This document shows positions 43,025 to 51,010 of a stretch of DNA of 63,379 nt, piece by piece. The number at the start of each line of letters is the position of its first letter. Within the stretch, counting starts at the first letter, position 1. The stretch is from Micromonospora qiuiae (GTDB taxonomy: Bacteria > Actinomycetota > Actinomycetes > Mycobacteriales > Micromonosporaceae), in assembly GCF_016863555.1 (NCBI RefSeq), contig NZ_BOPC01000054.1, positions 1-63,379 on the forward strand. Direction: 5' to 3'. A program made the translations under genes and the position numbers. The notes below the pieces were generated by a model. That model had not been told where the DNA came from. It saw nothing but the letters and a program-made list of their open reading frames with translations, and did no database searches.

Positions 43025-44064
43025 GCCGGGCGCCCGTCGATGTAGGCGATCAACTCCGACCGCATCCGGGCCAGCTTGCGGCGCCGTTGCGGGTCGGCCG
43101 TGAAGTCGTACACCAACGCCCACAGGTCGACGCCGGTCAGCCCGTGCCGCTCCTTGAAGCGGTAGTTGTCCCGGCCCCACTCCACCCGTTTCAGGCCGTT
43201 GGCGTACGCCCACTCGACACAGCCGTACATGAGCGCCACGTAGGTGCTGAAATCGCGCAGGCTCTGGTAATCCACCCCGCCGCACAGGAAGGTGACCTCG
43301 TCACCGTGCACGAAGCCGAAGAACACGCCGATCAGGCGATCGTCCACCTCGGCGACGGCCATCGTGGCACCCGGCACGCTCAGCAGGCCGTGCAGGGTCT
43401 CCTCGTCGTAGAGCGGCGGCCAGCTGTGCTCATCGGTGGTGCCGACGGTCAGCGGCAGCGCGGCCCGGACCCGAAACCGGGCGGCATCCGGTGACAACAG
43501 CCGGATCCGCAACCCGCGCTCGGCGGATCGGCGCAGCCGGCGTTGCGTGTCGCGGCGCACCTTGTTGTCGAGCCGGAGCAGATAGTCGGCGTAGCTGCCG
43601 GTGAGCTCAGCGTGGTAGGTGCGGTCCAGCAGCACCTGCCCGGCGGGCTCACCCACCTCGGCGATCCAGCTGTCCACCCCACTCGAGGTGATGTTTGGTA
43701 CCACGAGCAGGTCGGTCCAGCCCGCCGCGGACCAGATACGCGCCTGGTCGTAGGCGTCCCGGATCAGCCTGGCTGGCACCGCTCCCCGCTTGCTGTACAT
43801 CGAGTACGTCGAGCCGGCGAACGTGATGTCGCTCTCGGACAGCGGCGCCACCCCGGTCTGCCGCTCGTAGCCGAACCAGAACGGCGAATGCCGAACGAGA
43901 GCGACCGGCAGCACCTCGTACGAGCCCGGCAGACCTTGCTCGACCACCGCGTACCGCCGTTGCCGGCACTGCTCGATCGGCGTCTTCGCCCACTGCCGCA
44001 GCCAGCCGACGGAGTCGAAGAGGCAACTGGCCAACACCCGGTCGGGAACCGCCTCAACCAGCAT
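43021..44064 (-). CDS. BioF2/FemAB-like GNAT-fold acyltransferase
   Basis: 347 residues with the double-GNAT pattern of the BioF2-like / FemABX group: a basic helix DNKVRRDTQRRLRR in the middle and a C-terminal half with GVFFGFVHGDEVTFLCGGVD and GLKRVEWGRDNYRFKERHG. Family members transfer an aminoacyl group from tRNA or an acyl group from CoA to an amine. In antibiotic clusters such proteins make peptide bonds using aminoacyl-tRNA. Start ATG 44064, inside the end of the C26 gene (11-base overlap). With the two ATP-grasp ligases, this gives three non-NRPS amide-forming enzymes in the cluster. Confidence 0.75.
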   Translation of the reverse strand: MLVEAVPDRVLASCLFDSVGWLRQWAKTPIEQCRQRRYAVVEQGLPGSYEVLPVALVRHSPFWFGYERQTGVAPLSESDITFAGSTYSMYSKRGAVPARLIRDAYDQARIWSAAGWTDLLVVPNITSSGVDSWIAEVGEPAGQVLLDRTYHAELTGSYADYLLRLDNKVRRDTQRRLRRSAERGLRIRLLSPDAARFRVRAALPLTVGTTDEHSWPPLYDEETLHGLLSVPGATMAVAEVDDRLIGVFFGFVHGDEVTFLCGGVDYQSLRDFSTYVALMYGCVEWAYANGLKRVEWGRDNYRFKERHGLTGVDLWALVYDFTADPQRRRKLARMRSELIAYIDGRPA

Positions 44065-44788
44065 GGCGGCCGGCTCCTTCCCCCCGGCAGGCGGCACCGA
44101 ACGCCTCGAAGATCCGCCGGGAGACCGCATCGGTGCTCGCGTACCACTCCGGGTGCCACTGCACGCCCAGGCAGAACGCCGGGCCGGGCCGCGAGGCCGC
44201 CTCCACCACGCCGTCGGCGGCGCGCGCCTCCACCCTCAGCGGCTTGGCGAGCACGTCGATCGCCTGACCGTGCAACGAGTTGACCGCGACGACCGGGGCA
44301 CCCAGAACATCGTGCAGCAGGCCGCCGGAGGCGATCCGCACATCGTGAACGGGGAGATACTGCTCGTCCCGCGGCAGCGTGAGGTCCTCCCGATGACGGC
44401 CGTCGGCCAACGTGCGCAGGGTTCCACCCAGGGCGACGTTCAGCTCCTGCAGACCACGGCAGATGCCGATCACGGGCCGCCCGGCGGCGATCGCCGCGCG
44501 CAGCAGGGTGAAGGCCGCGGCATCCCGGCCGGGGTCGTACTCCTCGCCGGGTGTGCGCGGGCCGCCGTAGTGCTCCGGCGCAACGTTCGACTGATGCCCG
44601 CCGAGGGCCACGCCGTCGAGCCAGTCAGGACATCGGGCGAGGTCCAGATGGCGGGTCGGCAGGACCACCACCTGACACTCGGCGACATCGGCGAGAGCCT
44701 CGACGTAGGCGTCGCGCACGGCGGTGTACGCCACCCCGTCGAGATGCTCGCCGTGCGCGAGCAGGCCCACCAGCGGACGGGACGTCAT
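44054..44788 (-). CDS. Peptidase C26 / PuuD-like gamma-glutamyl hydrolase
   Basis: Class I glutamine-amidotransferase-fold hydrolase, 244 residues. The nucleophile Cys is in GICRGLQELNV, the His/Glu pair in GVQWHPEW, and VALGGHQSN resembles the oxyanion region. PuuD removes gamma-glutamyl groups from gamma-glutamyl-GABA, so here it may release an amino acid protected by gamma-glutamylation. The ATG at 44788 overlaps the stop of the PLP gene (ATGA) and the 3' end overlaps the acyltransferase gene. Length and motifs are complete. Confidence 0.87.
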   Translation of the reverse strand: MTSRPLVGLLAHGEHLDGVAYTAVRDAYVEALADVAECQVVVLPTRHLDLARCPDWLDGVALGGHQSNVAPEHYGGPRTPGEEYDPGRDAAAFTLLRAAIAAGRPVIGICRGLQELNVALGGTLRTLADGRHREDLTLPRDEQYLPVHDVRIASGGLLHDVLGAPVVAVNSLHGQAIDVLAKPLRVEARAADGVVEAASRPGPAFCLGVQWHPEWYASTDAVSRRIFEAFGAACRGEGAGRHAG

Positions 44789-46110
44789 GCGTTCGCCAGC
44801 GCCCGCGTGAGGTCGGCGATGAGATCCGCCGGGTGCTCGACGCCGACAGCCAGCCGTACGCCGCCCGGTGTCACCCCCGCCGCGAGCTGCTCGGTCTCCG
44901 GAAGCTGCGCGTGCGTCGTCGAGGCCGGATGGGTGGCGTAGGAGCGCACGTCACCGAGGTTCGTCACATGCGAGATCAGCCGGAGCGCCTCCATGAACCG
45001 CACGCCCATCGGTCGGCCGCCGGCCAGCTCGAAGAAGATCAGCGGCCCGAAACCGCCATTGAGGTAGCGCGCGACGCGGTCGGCGTCCGCCCCGGCGGCG
45101 AGGCTCGGGTGGATCACGTCGGCCACCTTCGGGTGCCCGGCCAGGAACCGGGCCACGGCCAGCGCGTTGTCCGAGTGCGCCCGGGTCCGTAGCGGCAGTG
45201 TCTCGAGGCCCTGTAGCAGGAGGAACGCGTTGAACGGGCTGAGGCACGGCCCGAGGTCGCGCAGCAGCGTTTCGCGCATCTTCAGCAGGTAGCCGCTGCG
45301 GCCGAGCGCACCGCTGAGCTGCCGGCCCGCCCTGGTCCACACCACGCCGCCGTGGGCGTCGTCAGGCTCGGTCAACAGCGGGAACCGGGCGGCGTGCTGG
45401 TCCCAGTCGAAGCGCCCGCCGTCCACCACCAGGCCGCCCAGCGTCGAGCCGTGGCCGCCGATGTACTTGGTGGCCGAGTAGACCAGGATATCGGCGCCGT
45501 GCTCGAGCGGCCGGCAAGCGTACGGCAGCATCGTGTTGTCCAGGACGAGCGGCACGCCCAGAGCGTGGCCCAGCTCGGCGACCTCCTCGATCGGGAACAG
45601 CCGCAGCCGCGGGTTGGGCAGCGTCTCGCCGAACCAGCACCGGGTGCGCTCGTCGGTGGCTGCGGCGAAGTTCTTCGGGTCCTCCGGGCTGACGAACCGG
45701 GTCTCGATGCCGAATCGGCGCAGCGTCTTGGCCAGCAGCAGCCAGCTTCCGCCGTACAGCTCCCGTGAGCTGACCAGGTTGTCACCGGCCTGGCACAGGT
45801 TGAGCACCGCCAGGGCGGTGGCCGCCTGCCCGGACGCCACGGCGAGGGCTGCGACCCCGCCGTCGATCTGCGCCATCCGCTCTTCCAGCACGTCACAGGT
45901 CGGGTTGTTCAACCGGGTGTAGGCGTGGCCGTCCTCATGCAGGTCGAAGATGCCGGCCGCCCCCTCGATGCTGGGCAGCATGTACGCCGCGGTCTGAAAG
46001 ATGGGCGTCACGACCGGCGTGGTCAAGCCCATCCGGACGTCGGAACCACCGTGGACTGCGGCGCTCTCCCGTGTGGCGTACGCCCGGCCCGCCTCCTCAG
46101 GCCGCGGCAC
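44785..46110 (-). CDS. Cys/Met-metabolism PLP enzyme, O-acetylhomoserine sulfhydrylase-like
   Basis: Fold-type I PLP enzyme of 441 residues. PLP Lys is in YSATKYIGGHGSTLGG (about residue 218), the ring-stacking Tyr region is AYTRLNNPTCDVLEERM, and the Asp for the pyridine nitrogen is in LVLDNTML. Family chemistry is gamma-replacement or gamma-elimination on activated homoserine. In rhizobitoxine biosynthesis the C-terminal part of RtxA is of this type and attaches an alcohol to O-acetylhomoserine. Here the gene is overlapped by 14 bases by the desaturase gene upstream, exactly the partner seen there (RtxC). No homoserine acetyltransferase or sulfur genes lie near, which argues against housekeeping MetY. 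Confidence 0.9.
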   Translation of the reverse strand: MPRPEEAGRAYATRESAAVHGGSDVRMGLTTPVVTPIFQTAAYMLPSIEGAAGIFDLHEDGHAYTRLNNPTCDVLEERMAQIDGGVAALAVASGQAATALAVLNLCQAGDNLVSSRELYGGSWLLLAKTLRRFGIETRFVSPEDPKNFAAATDERTRCWFGETLPNPRLRLFPIEEVAELGHALGVPLVLDNTMLPYACRPLEHGADILVYSATKYIGGHGSTLGGLVVDGGRFDWDQHAARFPLLTEPDDAHGGVVWTRAGRQLSGALGRSGYLLKMRETLLRDLGPCLSPFNAFLLLQGLETLPLRTRAHSDNALAVARFLAGHPKVADVIHPSLAAGADADRVARYLNGGFGPLIFFELAGGRPMGVRFMEALRLISHVTNLGDVRSYATHPASTTHAQLPETEQLAAGVTPGGVRLAVGVEHPADLIADLTRALANA

Positions 46111-47176
46111 GGTGGGTCTCCGCCGTGCGGTCCGCCGTCGCCGGCTCGTTCATCATGCGGATGATGGTGGCCAGGGCGCTGGGCTGCCCCTGCGGGCCCT
46201 TCGTGAACAGCCCGCCGGTCATCGCGTCGAGCGCCGCGTAGTTGGGATCGCGCAATCGGATCTCCCGGGCCTTGTGCAGGTTCCAGAACGGTGTCCGCGG
46301 ATCGAGGTGATGTTCGAGGTGATAGTTGTCGTTGTGGATCCCGGTCAGCCATTTCTCCAGGCCGCGGCTTTTCCGGTTCCGGGTCATGTAGAGATCGACC
46401 GTGTGGTCCCGTACCAGCGGAGTGTGCTCGGAGAGTTCGATGTACCACCCGAGGATCTGGAAGCTGGTCAGGAACGGAATCACCCAGAACAGCAGCAGTT
46501 CGTCCAGGGCGCCGATGTGCCAGCAGAAGCCGGTGACGGCGGCCCAGAACATCCAGAAGGCGGCCACGTCCAGCCGTTCCTTGCGGCGCTGCACCGGCGA
46601 CGCCACTCGTTCCTTCGGGCCTTCGCCCTTGAGCACCAGATAGCGGTTCCGGACCAGGTAACGCAGGTAGGCGACGGTCTGCCGGCCGAGCGCGGGCCAG
46701 ACCAGGACGCGGCCGATGTAGCGGGCCCGGGAGGCGGGCGTGTAGACCTTTTCCTCCACGAAGAACTGCAGGTCCGGGTCGCCGTCGGGGTTGCCGAGCT
46801 TGGGATGGTGGGTGAAGACGTGCGAGATCTTGTACGCGTAGTGCGTCTGGAAGATGGGATAGGCCGTCAGCACCGTGCCGAGGACCATCTGCAGCCGCTT
46901 GTCGGACGCACCGACGCCGTGCGCGCAGTCGTGCAGAATGGTGGAGAGACCTCGCTGGCGTGCCCCAATCACCAGCACTGCCACCGGGTAGAGCCACCAC
47001 GAGATCAGATGGCAGGCTGCCGCATATCCCACGATCAGGATGATGTCGGTGCTCCAAGCCAGCAACGCATGCCAGTTGTCGCTCTTGTTCAGCTCTTTGA
47101 TCTCTCGTTCGATGTCCGGCGAGAATCGATACATCGTGTATCGCTTGCCCTCGTACGCCCAGACGATGGCCCCCAA
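46097..47176 (-). CDS. Membrane fatty-acid-desaturase-family oxidase
   Basis: Integral-membrane di-iron desaturase of 359 residues with all three His boxes: HDCAH, HVFTHH and HLEHH (preceded by a further His in GIHNDNYH). About four membrane segments. Members in small-molecule pathways (RtxC for rhizobitoxine, MocD-like) dehydrogenate or hydroxylate amino-acid-derived substrates rather than lipids. TTG start at 47176 preceded by GGGAG; an ATG 14 codons in is an alternative. First gene of the minus unit, overlapping the PLP enzyme. Together they could form a beta,gamma-unsaturated (vinylglycine ether) amino acid; this is inference from family pairing. Confidence 0.88.
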   Translation of the reverse strand: MGAIVWAYEGKRYTMYRFSPDIEREIKELNKSDNWHALLAWSTDIILIVGYAAACHLISWWLYPVAVLVIGARQRGLSTILHDCAHGVGASDKRLQMVLGTVLTAYPIFQTHYAYKISHVFTHHPKLGNPDGDPDLQFFVEEKVYTPASRARYIGRVLVWPALGRQTVAYLRYLVRNRYLVLKGEGPKERVASPVQRRKERLDVAAFWMFWAAVTGFCWHIGALDELLLFWVIPFLTSFQILGWYIELSEHTPLVRDHTVDLYMTRNRKSRGLEKWLTGIHNDNYHLEHHLDPRTPFWNLHKAREIRLRDPNYAALDAMTGGLFTKGPQGQPSALATIIRMMNEPATADRTAETHRAAA

Positions 47177-47523
47177 GGTCCAACTCCCGTGATCAAGGCA
47201 GCCTTAGATGAGGCTGCGGCTTTGCCGGCCGTCGAGCTTCGGCAATGAGGTTACGCCACAATGGATATCGATGGGGGGCGTTGCGGATGGCAATATCCAG
47301 ACGATGATCGTCGATCTCGAACGATTCCCGGCGCTCATACATAACGACGTGCCAACTGCGGCCGCCGGTTCGCCCGGGACGATCCGGACCGGCCCACCAT
47401 CCCAGTTGGCCCATCCGGCCGAAGTCGCCCGGACCATCTCGCAGTCGCTGGTGTAACGACCTGTCTCGCGGTGGCCGGTTTGAAAAGGGCACTGCATGCC
47501 CGGCGTGGGCAGCGAGCCACCGA
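47177..47523 (-). promoter_or_regulatory. 5' leader/promoter region of the desaturase operon with hairpin
   Basis: 347 bases between the TetR gene and the desaturase on the same strand. GCAGCCT (47198-47204), loop, AGGCTGC (47211-47217) form a perfect 7-bp stem immediately upstream of the desaturase ribosome binding site. A 49-codon frame (47342 down to 47193) runs into this stem, ends just before the site, and might be a leader peptide, but it lacks a good ribosome binding site. No recognised riboswitch pattern. Confidence 0.4.
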
Positions 47524-48072
47524 TCACTCCCCGTCGAGAACGTTGAGAATTTTCCCAGCCAGACGTTCGCGGGCCTCCTCGCTGAGCGGGGAAGCTAAGG
47601 TGCTCTCGTGCGCCCAGGAGCCGTCTGCGGCCATCCGCGCGACTAGGCACCGGAGCGAGAGGTCGTCGAGTTCTTCGATGGACAGCCTTGCCTCGGGAAA
47701 CCAACGTCGGTAGACGCGCTCCCAGGGGGCAATCCACTCGGGTTCATTGGCGGCTTCCATGATGAGCCGCATCTCCACGTTGCTCGGAGCCTTGAGCGCA
47801 GCCCGCACATACCCGCGTGTGCGCTCCACGAGGCTCGCCGCCTCGGGTTCCTTTCCTGTGGCGTCGAGGAGCTCTTGCTCGATTCGAGCGGCGAGATCCT
47901 CGTGGATCCCGGTGAGCAGGGCGTGCTTGGTGGGGAAGTGGTAGAGGAGGCCGCGCTTGGTCACCCCGGCCTCCTCGGCGACGGCGTCGAGCGTGAGCGC
48001 CGTGATGCCGCCCTCCTCAACCACTGTGAGGGCGGCCTCGATCAGCCTGGGTCGTGAGCTCGGTCGTGCCAT
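47524..48072 (-). CDS. TetR-family repressor of the adjacent MFS pump
   Basis: 182 residues with an N-terminal helix-turn-helix of TetR type (LTLDAVAEEAGVTKRGLLYHFPTK) and an effector domain with Trp-rich EPEWIAPWERVYRRW. I choose ATG 48072, which has GGGAG upstream; a frame start seven codons earlier is possible. Divergently arranged with the MFS gene at 48153; the inverted repeat TACACC-TTCC-GGTGTA lies between them. It very likely represses the pump and itself, and releases DNA on binding a cationic or hydrophobic drug. Confidence 0.9.
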   Translation of the reverse strand: MARPSSRPRLIEAALTVVEEGGITALTLDAVAEEAGVTKRGLLYHFPTKHALLTGIHEDLAARIEQELLDATGKEPEAASLVERTRGYVRAALKAPSNVEMRLIMEAANEPEWIAPWERVYRRWFPEARLSIEELDDLSLRCLVARMAADGSWAHESTLASPLSEEARERLAGKILNVLDGE

Positions 48073-48096
48073 CGGTTCTCCCATCGGCATCATTAG

Positions 48097-48112
48097 TACA
48101 CCTTCCGGTGTA
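48097..48112. promoter_or_regulatory. TetR operator
   Basis: TACACC-TTCC-GGTGTA, a perfect 6-bp inverted repeat between the divergent TetR and MFS genes, 25 bases upstream of the regulator start and about 40 upstream of the pump start. Position suits repression of both promoters. Confidence 0.75.
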
Positions 48113-48152
48113 GTACCCTACCTGGTGAAGTAATCCGACAGGAGACGAACCC

Positions 48153-49694
48153 GTGAACGACACTGCTCCACGGGCAACAGCCCGGACCTGGGTCGGCTTG
48201 GCCGTGCTCGTGCTGCCCATGCTGCTCATCGCGATCGACGGCATGGTGCTGATCTTCGCGCTGGCCGACATCACGGCGGATCTGGAACCGTCGGGCGTCC
48301 AGCAACTGTGGATGCTCGACATCTACGCCCTGATGCTCGCGGGCCTGCTCATCACGATGTCGTCGCTCGGGGATCGCTTCGGGCGACGTAAGGTGCTGCT
48401 CATCGGCGCGGTGTTCTTCGCGATCGCATCTGTCATGGGGGCGCTCTCGACGGAGCCGTGGATGCTGATCGCGGCCCGCGCCCTGCTCGGCGTTGCGGGC
48501 GCGGCGATCATGCCGGGAACGCTCTCCCTCATCCGCAATATGTTCCTCGACCGCAATCAGCGCCGTACCGCTATGGCGGTCTGGTCTGCGTCTGGGGCGC
48601 TCGGTGCCGCCGCGGGCCCCATCGTCGGCGGTGGGATCATTGAGATGTTCAGTTGGCACGCTGCGTTCCTCATGAACATTCCGGTCATGGTGCTGTTGCT
48701 TGTCCTGGCGCCGTTCCTCGTGCCCGAGAGCAAGAACCCGGACCCCGGTCGCATTGACCTCCCCAGCATCGTGCTGTCGCTCGCGGGCATGATCTCGTTC
48801 GTCTACGGGGTGAAGACCTTTGCCGAGAGCGAGGAACCGGGCGTCGCGTTCCTCACGTTCCTCGCGGGCCTCGTGCTGCTCGTGCTGTTCGTCATCCGGC
48901 AACTGCGTATGCCGGTACCGATGATCAACGTCCGTCTCTTCCGCGTGCGAGCGTTCACGGGCGCGGTAGTCACCGATCTGCTTTCGGTGTTCTCCCTGGT
49001 CGGTGCGATGTTCGCCCTCACCCAGTTCCTACAGCTCGTCGCGGGCCTCAGCGTCATCCAGTCCGCGCTGTGGATGCTGCCCCAGGCCGCAGTATCCGCC
49101 ACCGCCGGATTCATCGCCGCAGCACTCGTCAAACGAATCCCCACCTCGCTCATCGTTTCCGTCGGCGTGCTCATCACCGCGGGCGGCTTCGTGACGCTGC
49201 TCACCCTCACCCCGGACACTCAGCCGTGGCAGATCGCCATCGCGCTGTGCCTCGTCGGGCTCGGTGCCGGGGTGGGCATGACGCTCACGAACGATCTCAT
49301 CATGAGCTCGGCGCGGCCCGAACAGTCGGGCCAGGCTGCTGCGATCAGCGAGACCGCCTACGAACTCGGCACCGTATTCGGCACCGCGATCCTCGGCTCG
49401 GTGCTGCTCGGCTTCTACCGCACCGGACTCGCCGACGCCGCCCCCGCAGGGCTCCCCCGAAGCGTGCTCGAAGCCGCGAAAGAAACCCTCGCCGCTGCGC
49501 TACTGTACGCCCAGGAACTGCCCGGCGAGATCGGAGTAGCACTGGCCACAGCCGCAACCGACTCGTTCACGACCGCACTCGCATCGACCGGCGGAATCGC
49601 CGCCCTGATCCTGCTCGCGGTATCGATCTTCGCGGGCATCATGCTTCGCGGCGTCTCCGCGCAAGCAGACCTCGCCAACGCGAACGACCAGTAG
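48153..49694 (+). CDS. MFS multidrug efflux transporter, DHA2 (QacA/SmvA-like, 14-TM)
   Basis: 513 residues with about fourteen helices. Helix 1 carries LIAIDGMVLIFALADI, the loop 2-3 motif A is GDRFGRRKVLLIG, and motif C-like GPIVGGGIIEMFSW follows in helix 5. This is the SmvA/QacA type that extrudes cationic antiseptics and dyes. GTG 48153 follows AGGAG. Controlled by the divergent TetR protein through the operator at 48097-48112. It looks like a general resistance unit and is probably not tied to the biosynthetic cluster, though it adjoins it. Confidence 0.92.
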   Translation: MNDTAPRATARTWVGLAVLVLPMLLIAIDGMVLIFALADITADLEPSGVQQLWMLDIYALMLAGLLITMSSLGDRFGRRKVLLIGAVFFAIASVMGALSTEPWMLIAARALLGVAGAAIMPGTLSLIRNMFLDRNQRRTAMAVWSASGALGAAAGPIVGGGIIEMFSWHAAFLMNIPVMVLLLVLAPFLVPESKNPDPGRIDLPSIVLSLAGMISFVYGVKTFAESEEPGVAFLTFLAGLVLLVLFVIRQLRMPVPMINVRLFRVRAFTGAVVTDLLSVFSLVGAMFALTQFLQLVAGLSVIQSALWMLPQAAVSATAGFIAAALVKRIPTSLIVSVGVLITAGGFVTLLTLTPDTQPWQIAIALCLVGLGAGVGMTLTNDLIMSSARPEQSGQAAAISETAYELGTVFGTAILGSVLLGFYRTGLADAAPAGLPRSVLEAAKETLAAALLYAQELPGEIGVALATAATDSFTTALASTGGIAALILLAVSIFAGIMLRGVSAQADLANANDQ

Positions 49695-49776
49695 CGCGCT
49701 GTGCCGTAAGCGCTCGACTGAGGCACTACGTGGTGCCGCAGGTTCACATCTATGACTGGTGAGTCGCGGGAGTCGA

Positions 49777-50343
49777 TCAGTTGCGTCCAGGCACCGAGGG
49801 CGACATTGCCGGGTAGGTCACCTGTCCGTCTGCGCTGATCGATGGCGCCGCGCCCCACATGCCCGGCTCGTGCCGTCGTGGCTTGGCGTTGCTGATCAGG
49901 TGCCATACCGTCCAGCCCTGCGCGGTGAGCGTGTTGGCGATGAGTAGTCGGTGGCAGCGCCATGGCATCGGTTCGCCGCACATGATGGCGGTGCGACGGT
50001 CGCTGGCGAGGTCGGTCAGTTGCTGGATGCCGTCGCGGTACTGCGGCCCGAGTGTGTAGTCGGCGTAGTTTTTGAAACTCGGCTGTCGCCACCCGGCGTT
50101 GATGTCCGGGTCGACGTCCTGCTTGCGGCGGCGACCGCCCAGCTCGGGCAGGTGGACGTAGTCGATACCGGCCCGGGCGAGCCAGTGTGGCATCGTGTCA
50201 CGCCCGAACTGCGGGTTGCGCCGCGATCCGGGCTGTGCGCGTACGTCGGCGAGCAGGTTGATGTCGTACTCGTGCAGTGGGGTGAGGAACGCCGGTTCCG
50301 GGCACGTCCAGTGCCCGATCGTCCAGATCTCCCGCGATGTCAT
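49777..50343 (-). CDS. DUF488 family protein
   Basis: 188 residues with the DUF488 pattern: N-terminal WTIGHWTCPEPAFLTPL, the LLADVRAQPGSRRNPQF segment and the C-terminal CGEPMPWRCHRLLIA cysteine/histidine motif. Function unknown; family members are small cytosolic proteins sometimes linked to DNA or redox damage. ATG 50343 overlaps by ATGA with the end of the flavoprotein remnant upstream, so translation may still rely on that remnant being read through. Confidence 0.88.
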   Translation of the reverse strand: MTSREIWTIGHWTCPEPAFLTPLHEYDINLLADVRAQPGSRRNPQFGRDTMPHWLARAGIDYVHLPELGGRRRKQDVDPDINAGWRQPSFKNYADYTLGPQYRDGIQQLTDLASDRRTAIMCGEPMPWRCHRLLIANTLTAQGWTVWHLISNAKPRRHEPGMWGAAPSISADGQVTYPAMSPSVPGRN

Positions 50344-50714
50344 ATGCCGGCCTTGTTGGCGAGGAACTCGTGGTCTGCGCGTCGGCCGCCGGCGCCTACC
50401 GCCTTCAGGCCGAACAACCCGAGCGTACGGCCGAGCCGGCGCCCGCCCGCTGCAACTGATGGCTCAAGAAGCATTCTGCCGCCGGGCCGCCTCCTGTCCC
50501 GCCAGGTAGCCGAACACCAGCCCCAGCGAGATCGTCCCGCCGGCATCGGCTGGGACTCCACAACGAGGACCTGTGCCCCTTGCTTCGCGGCGCTGAGCGC
50601 CGCCATCAGCCCGGCCCCGCCGGAGCCGACGATTGCTACCTCCACCTCCTCGGGAATGCCGCGCTGTGACACTGTCCCGATGGAGCCACGGTGCTGAGTC
50701 GAACTGTTGGCCAC
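50340..50714 (-). pseudogene. Remnant of an FAD-dependent fumarate-reductase/ketosteroid-dehydrogenase-like flavoprotein
   Basis: The open frame starts with a good FAD-binding segment (VAIVGSGGAGLMAALSAAKQ, then VLVVES) but at about 50,540 it changes frame. In the neighbouring frame the typical C-terminus of the same family follows at once: ADAGGTISLGLVFGYLAGQE, stopping at 50464-50466. So the middle of the gene, several hundred codons including the active site, is deleted and the two ends are joined out of frame. The first frame runs on without homology to an ATGA junction with DUF488. Not functional as an enzyme. Confidence 0.75.
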
Positions 50715-50885
50715 GACGTCCTCCGCACGATCAATTTTCGGTCATGCCCTCCCAAATCAACGTAGGTCTTATAGAGGATCAATTGGCGGTTTTCGGATCT
50801 GGCCGAGTTACTTGTGGCGGCTTGCTGGTCGCGGAGCAGCGAGACGCCGCTGGCGGCCTCCACGCGGAGGGTGGTGACCCGGATG

Positions 50886-50943
50886 TCGTCGTGTCGGGTT
50901 CGGGTCCTGTCGAGCTGAGAGCGTGAACGGATCGCGGTGATCG
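50886..50943. repeat. Dispersed ~58-bp repeat, copy 1
   Basis: Nearly identical to 54560-54617 in the same orientation, about 7 mismatches in 58 by eye, with an identical 29-base core (50906-50934 and 54580-54608). It lies in non-coding sequence upstream of the flavoprotein remnant and downstream of the TetR gene. Origin unknown. Confidence 0.7.
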
Positions 50944-51010
50944 ATATAGGACGGGACCGCCCCGACGGTTCACGACGCGTTCAGCCGACGGCCGGCCTGC
51001 GAGCAGCAGG

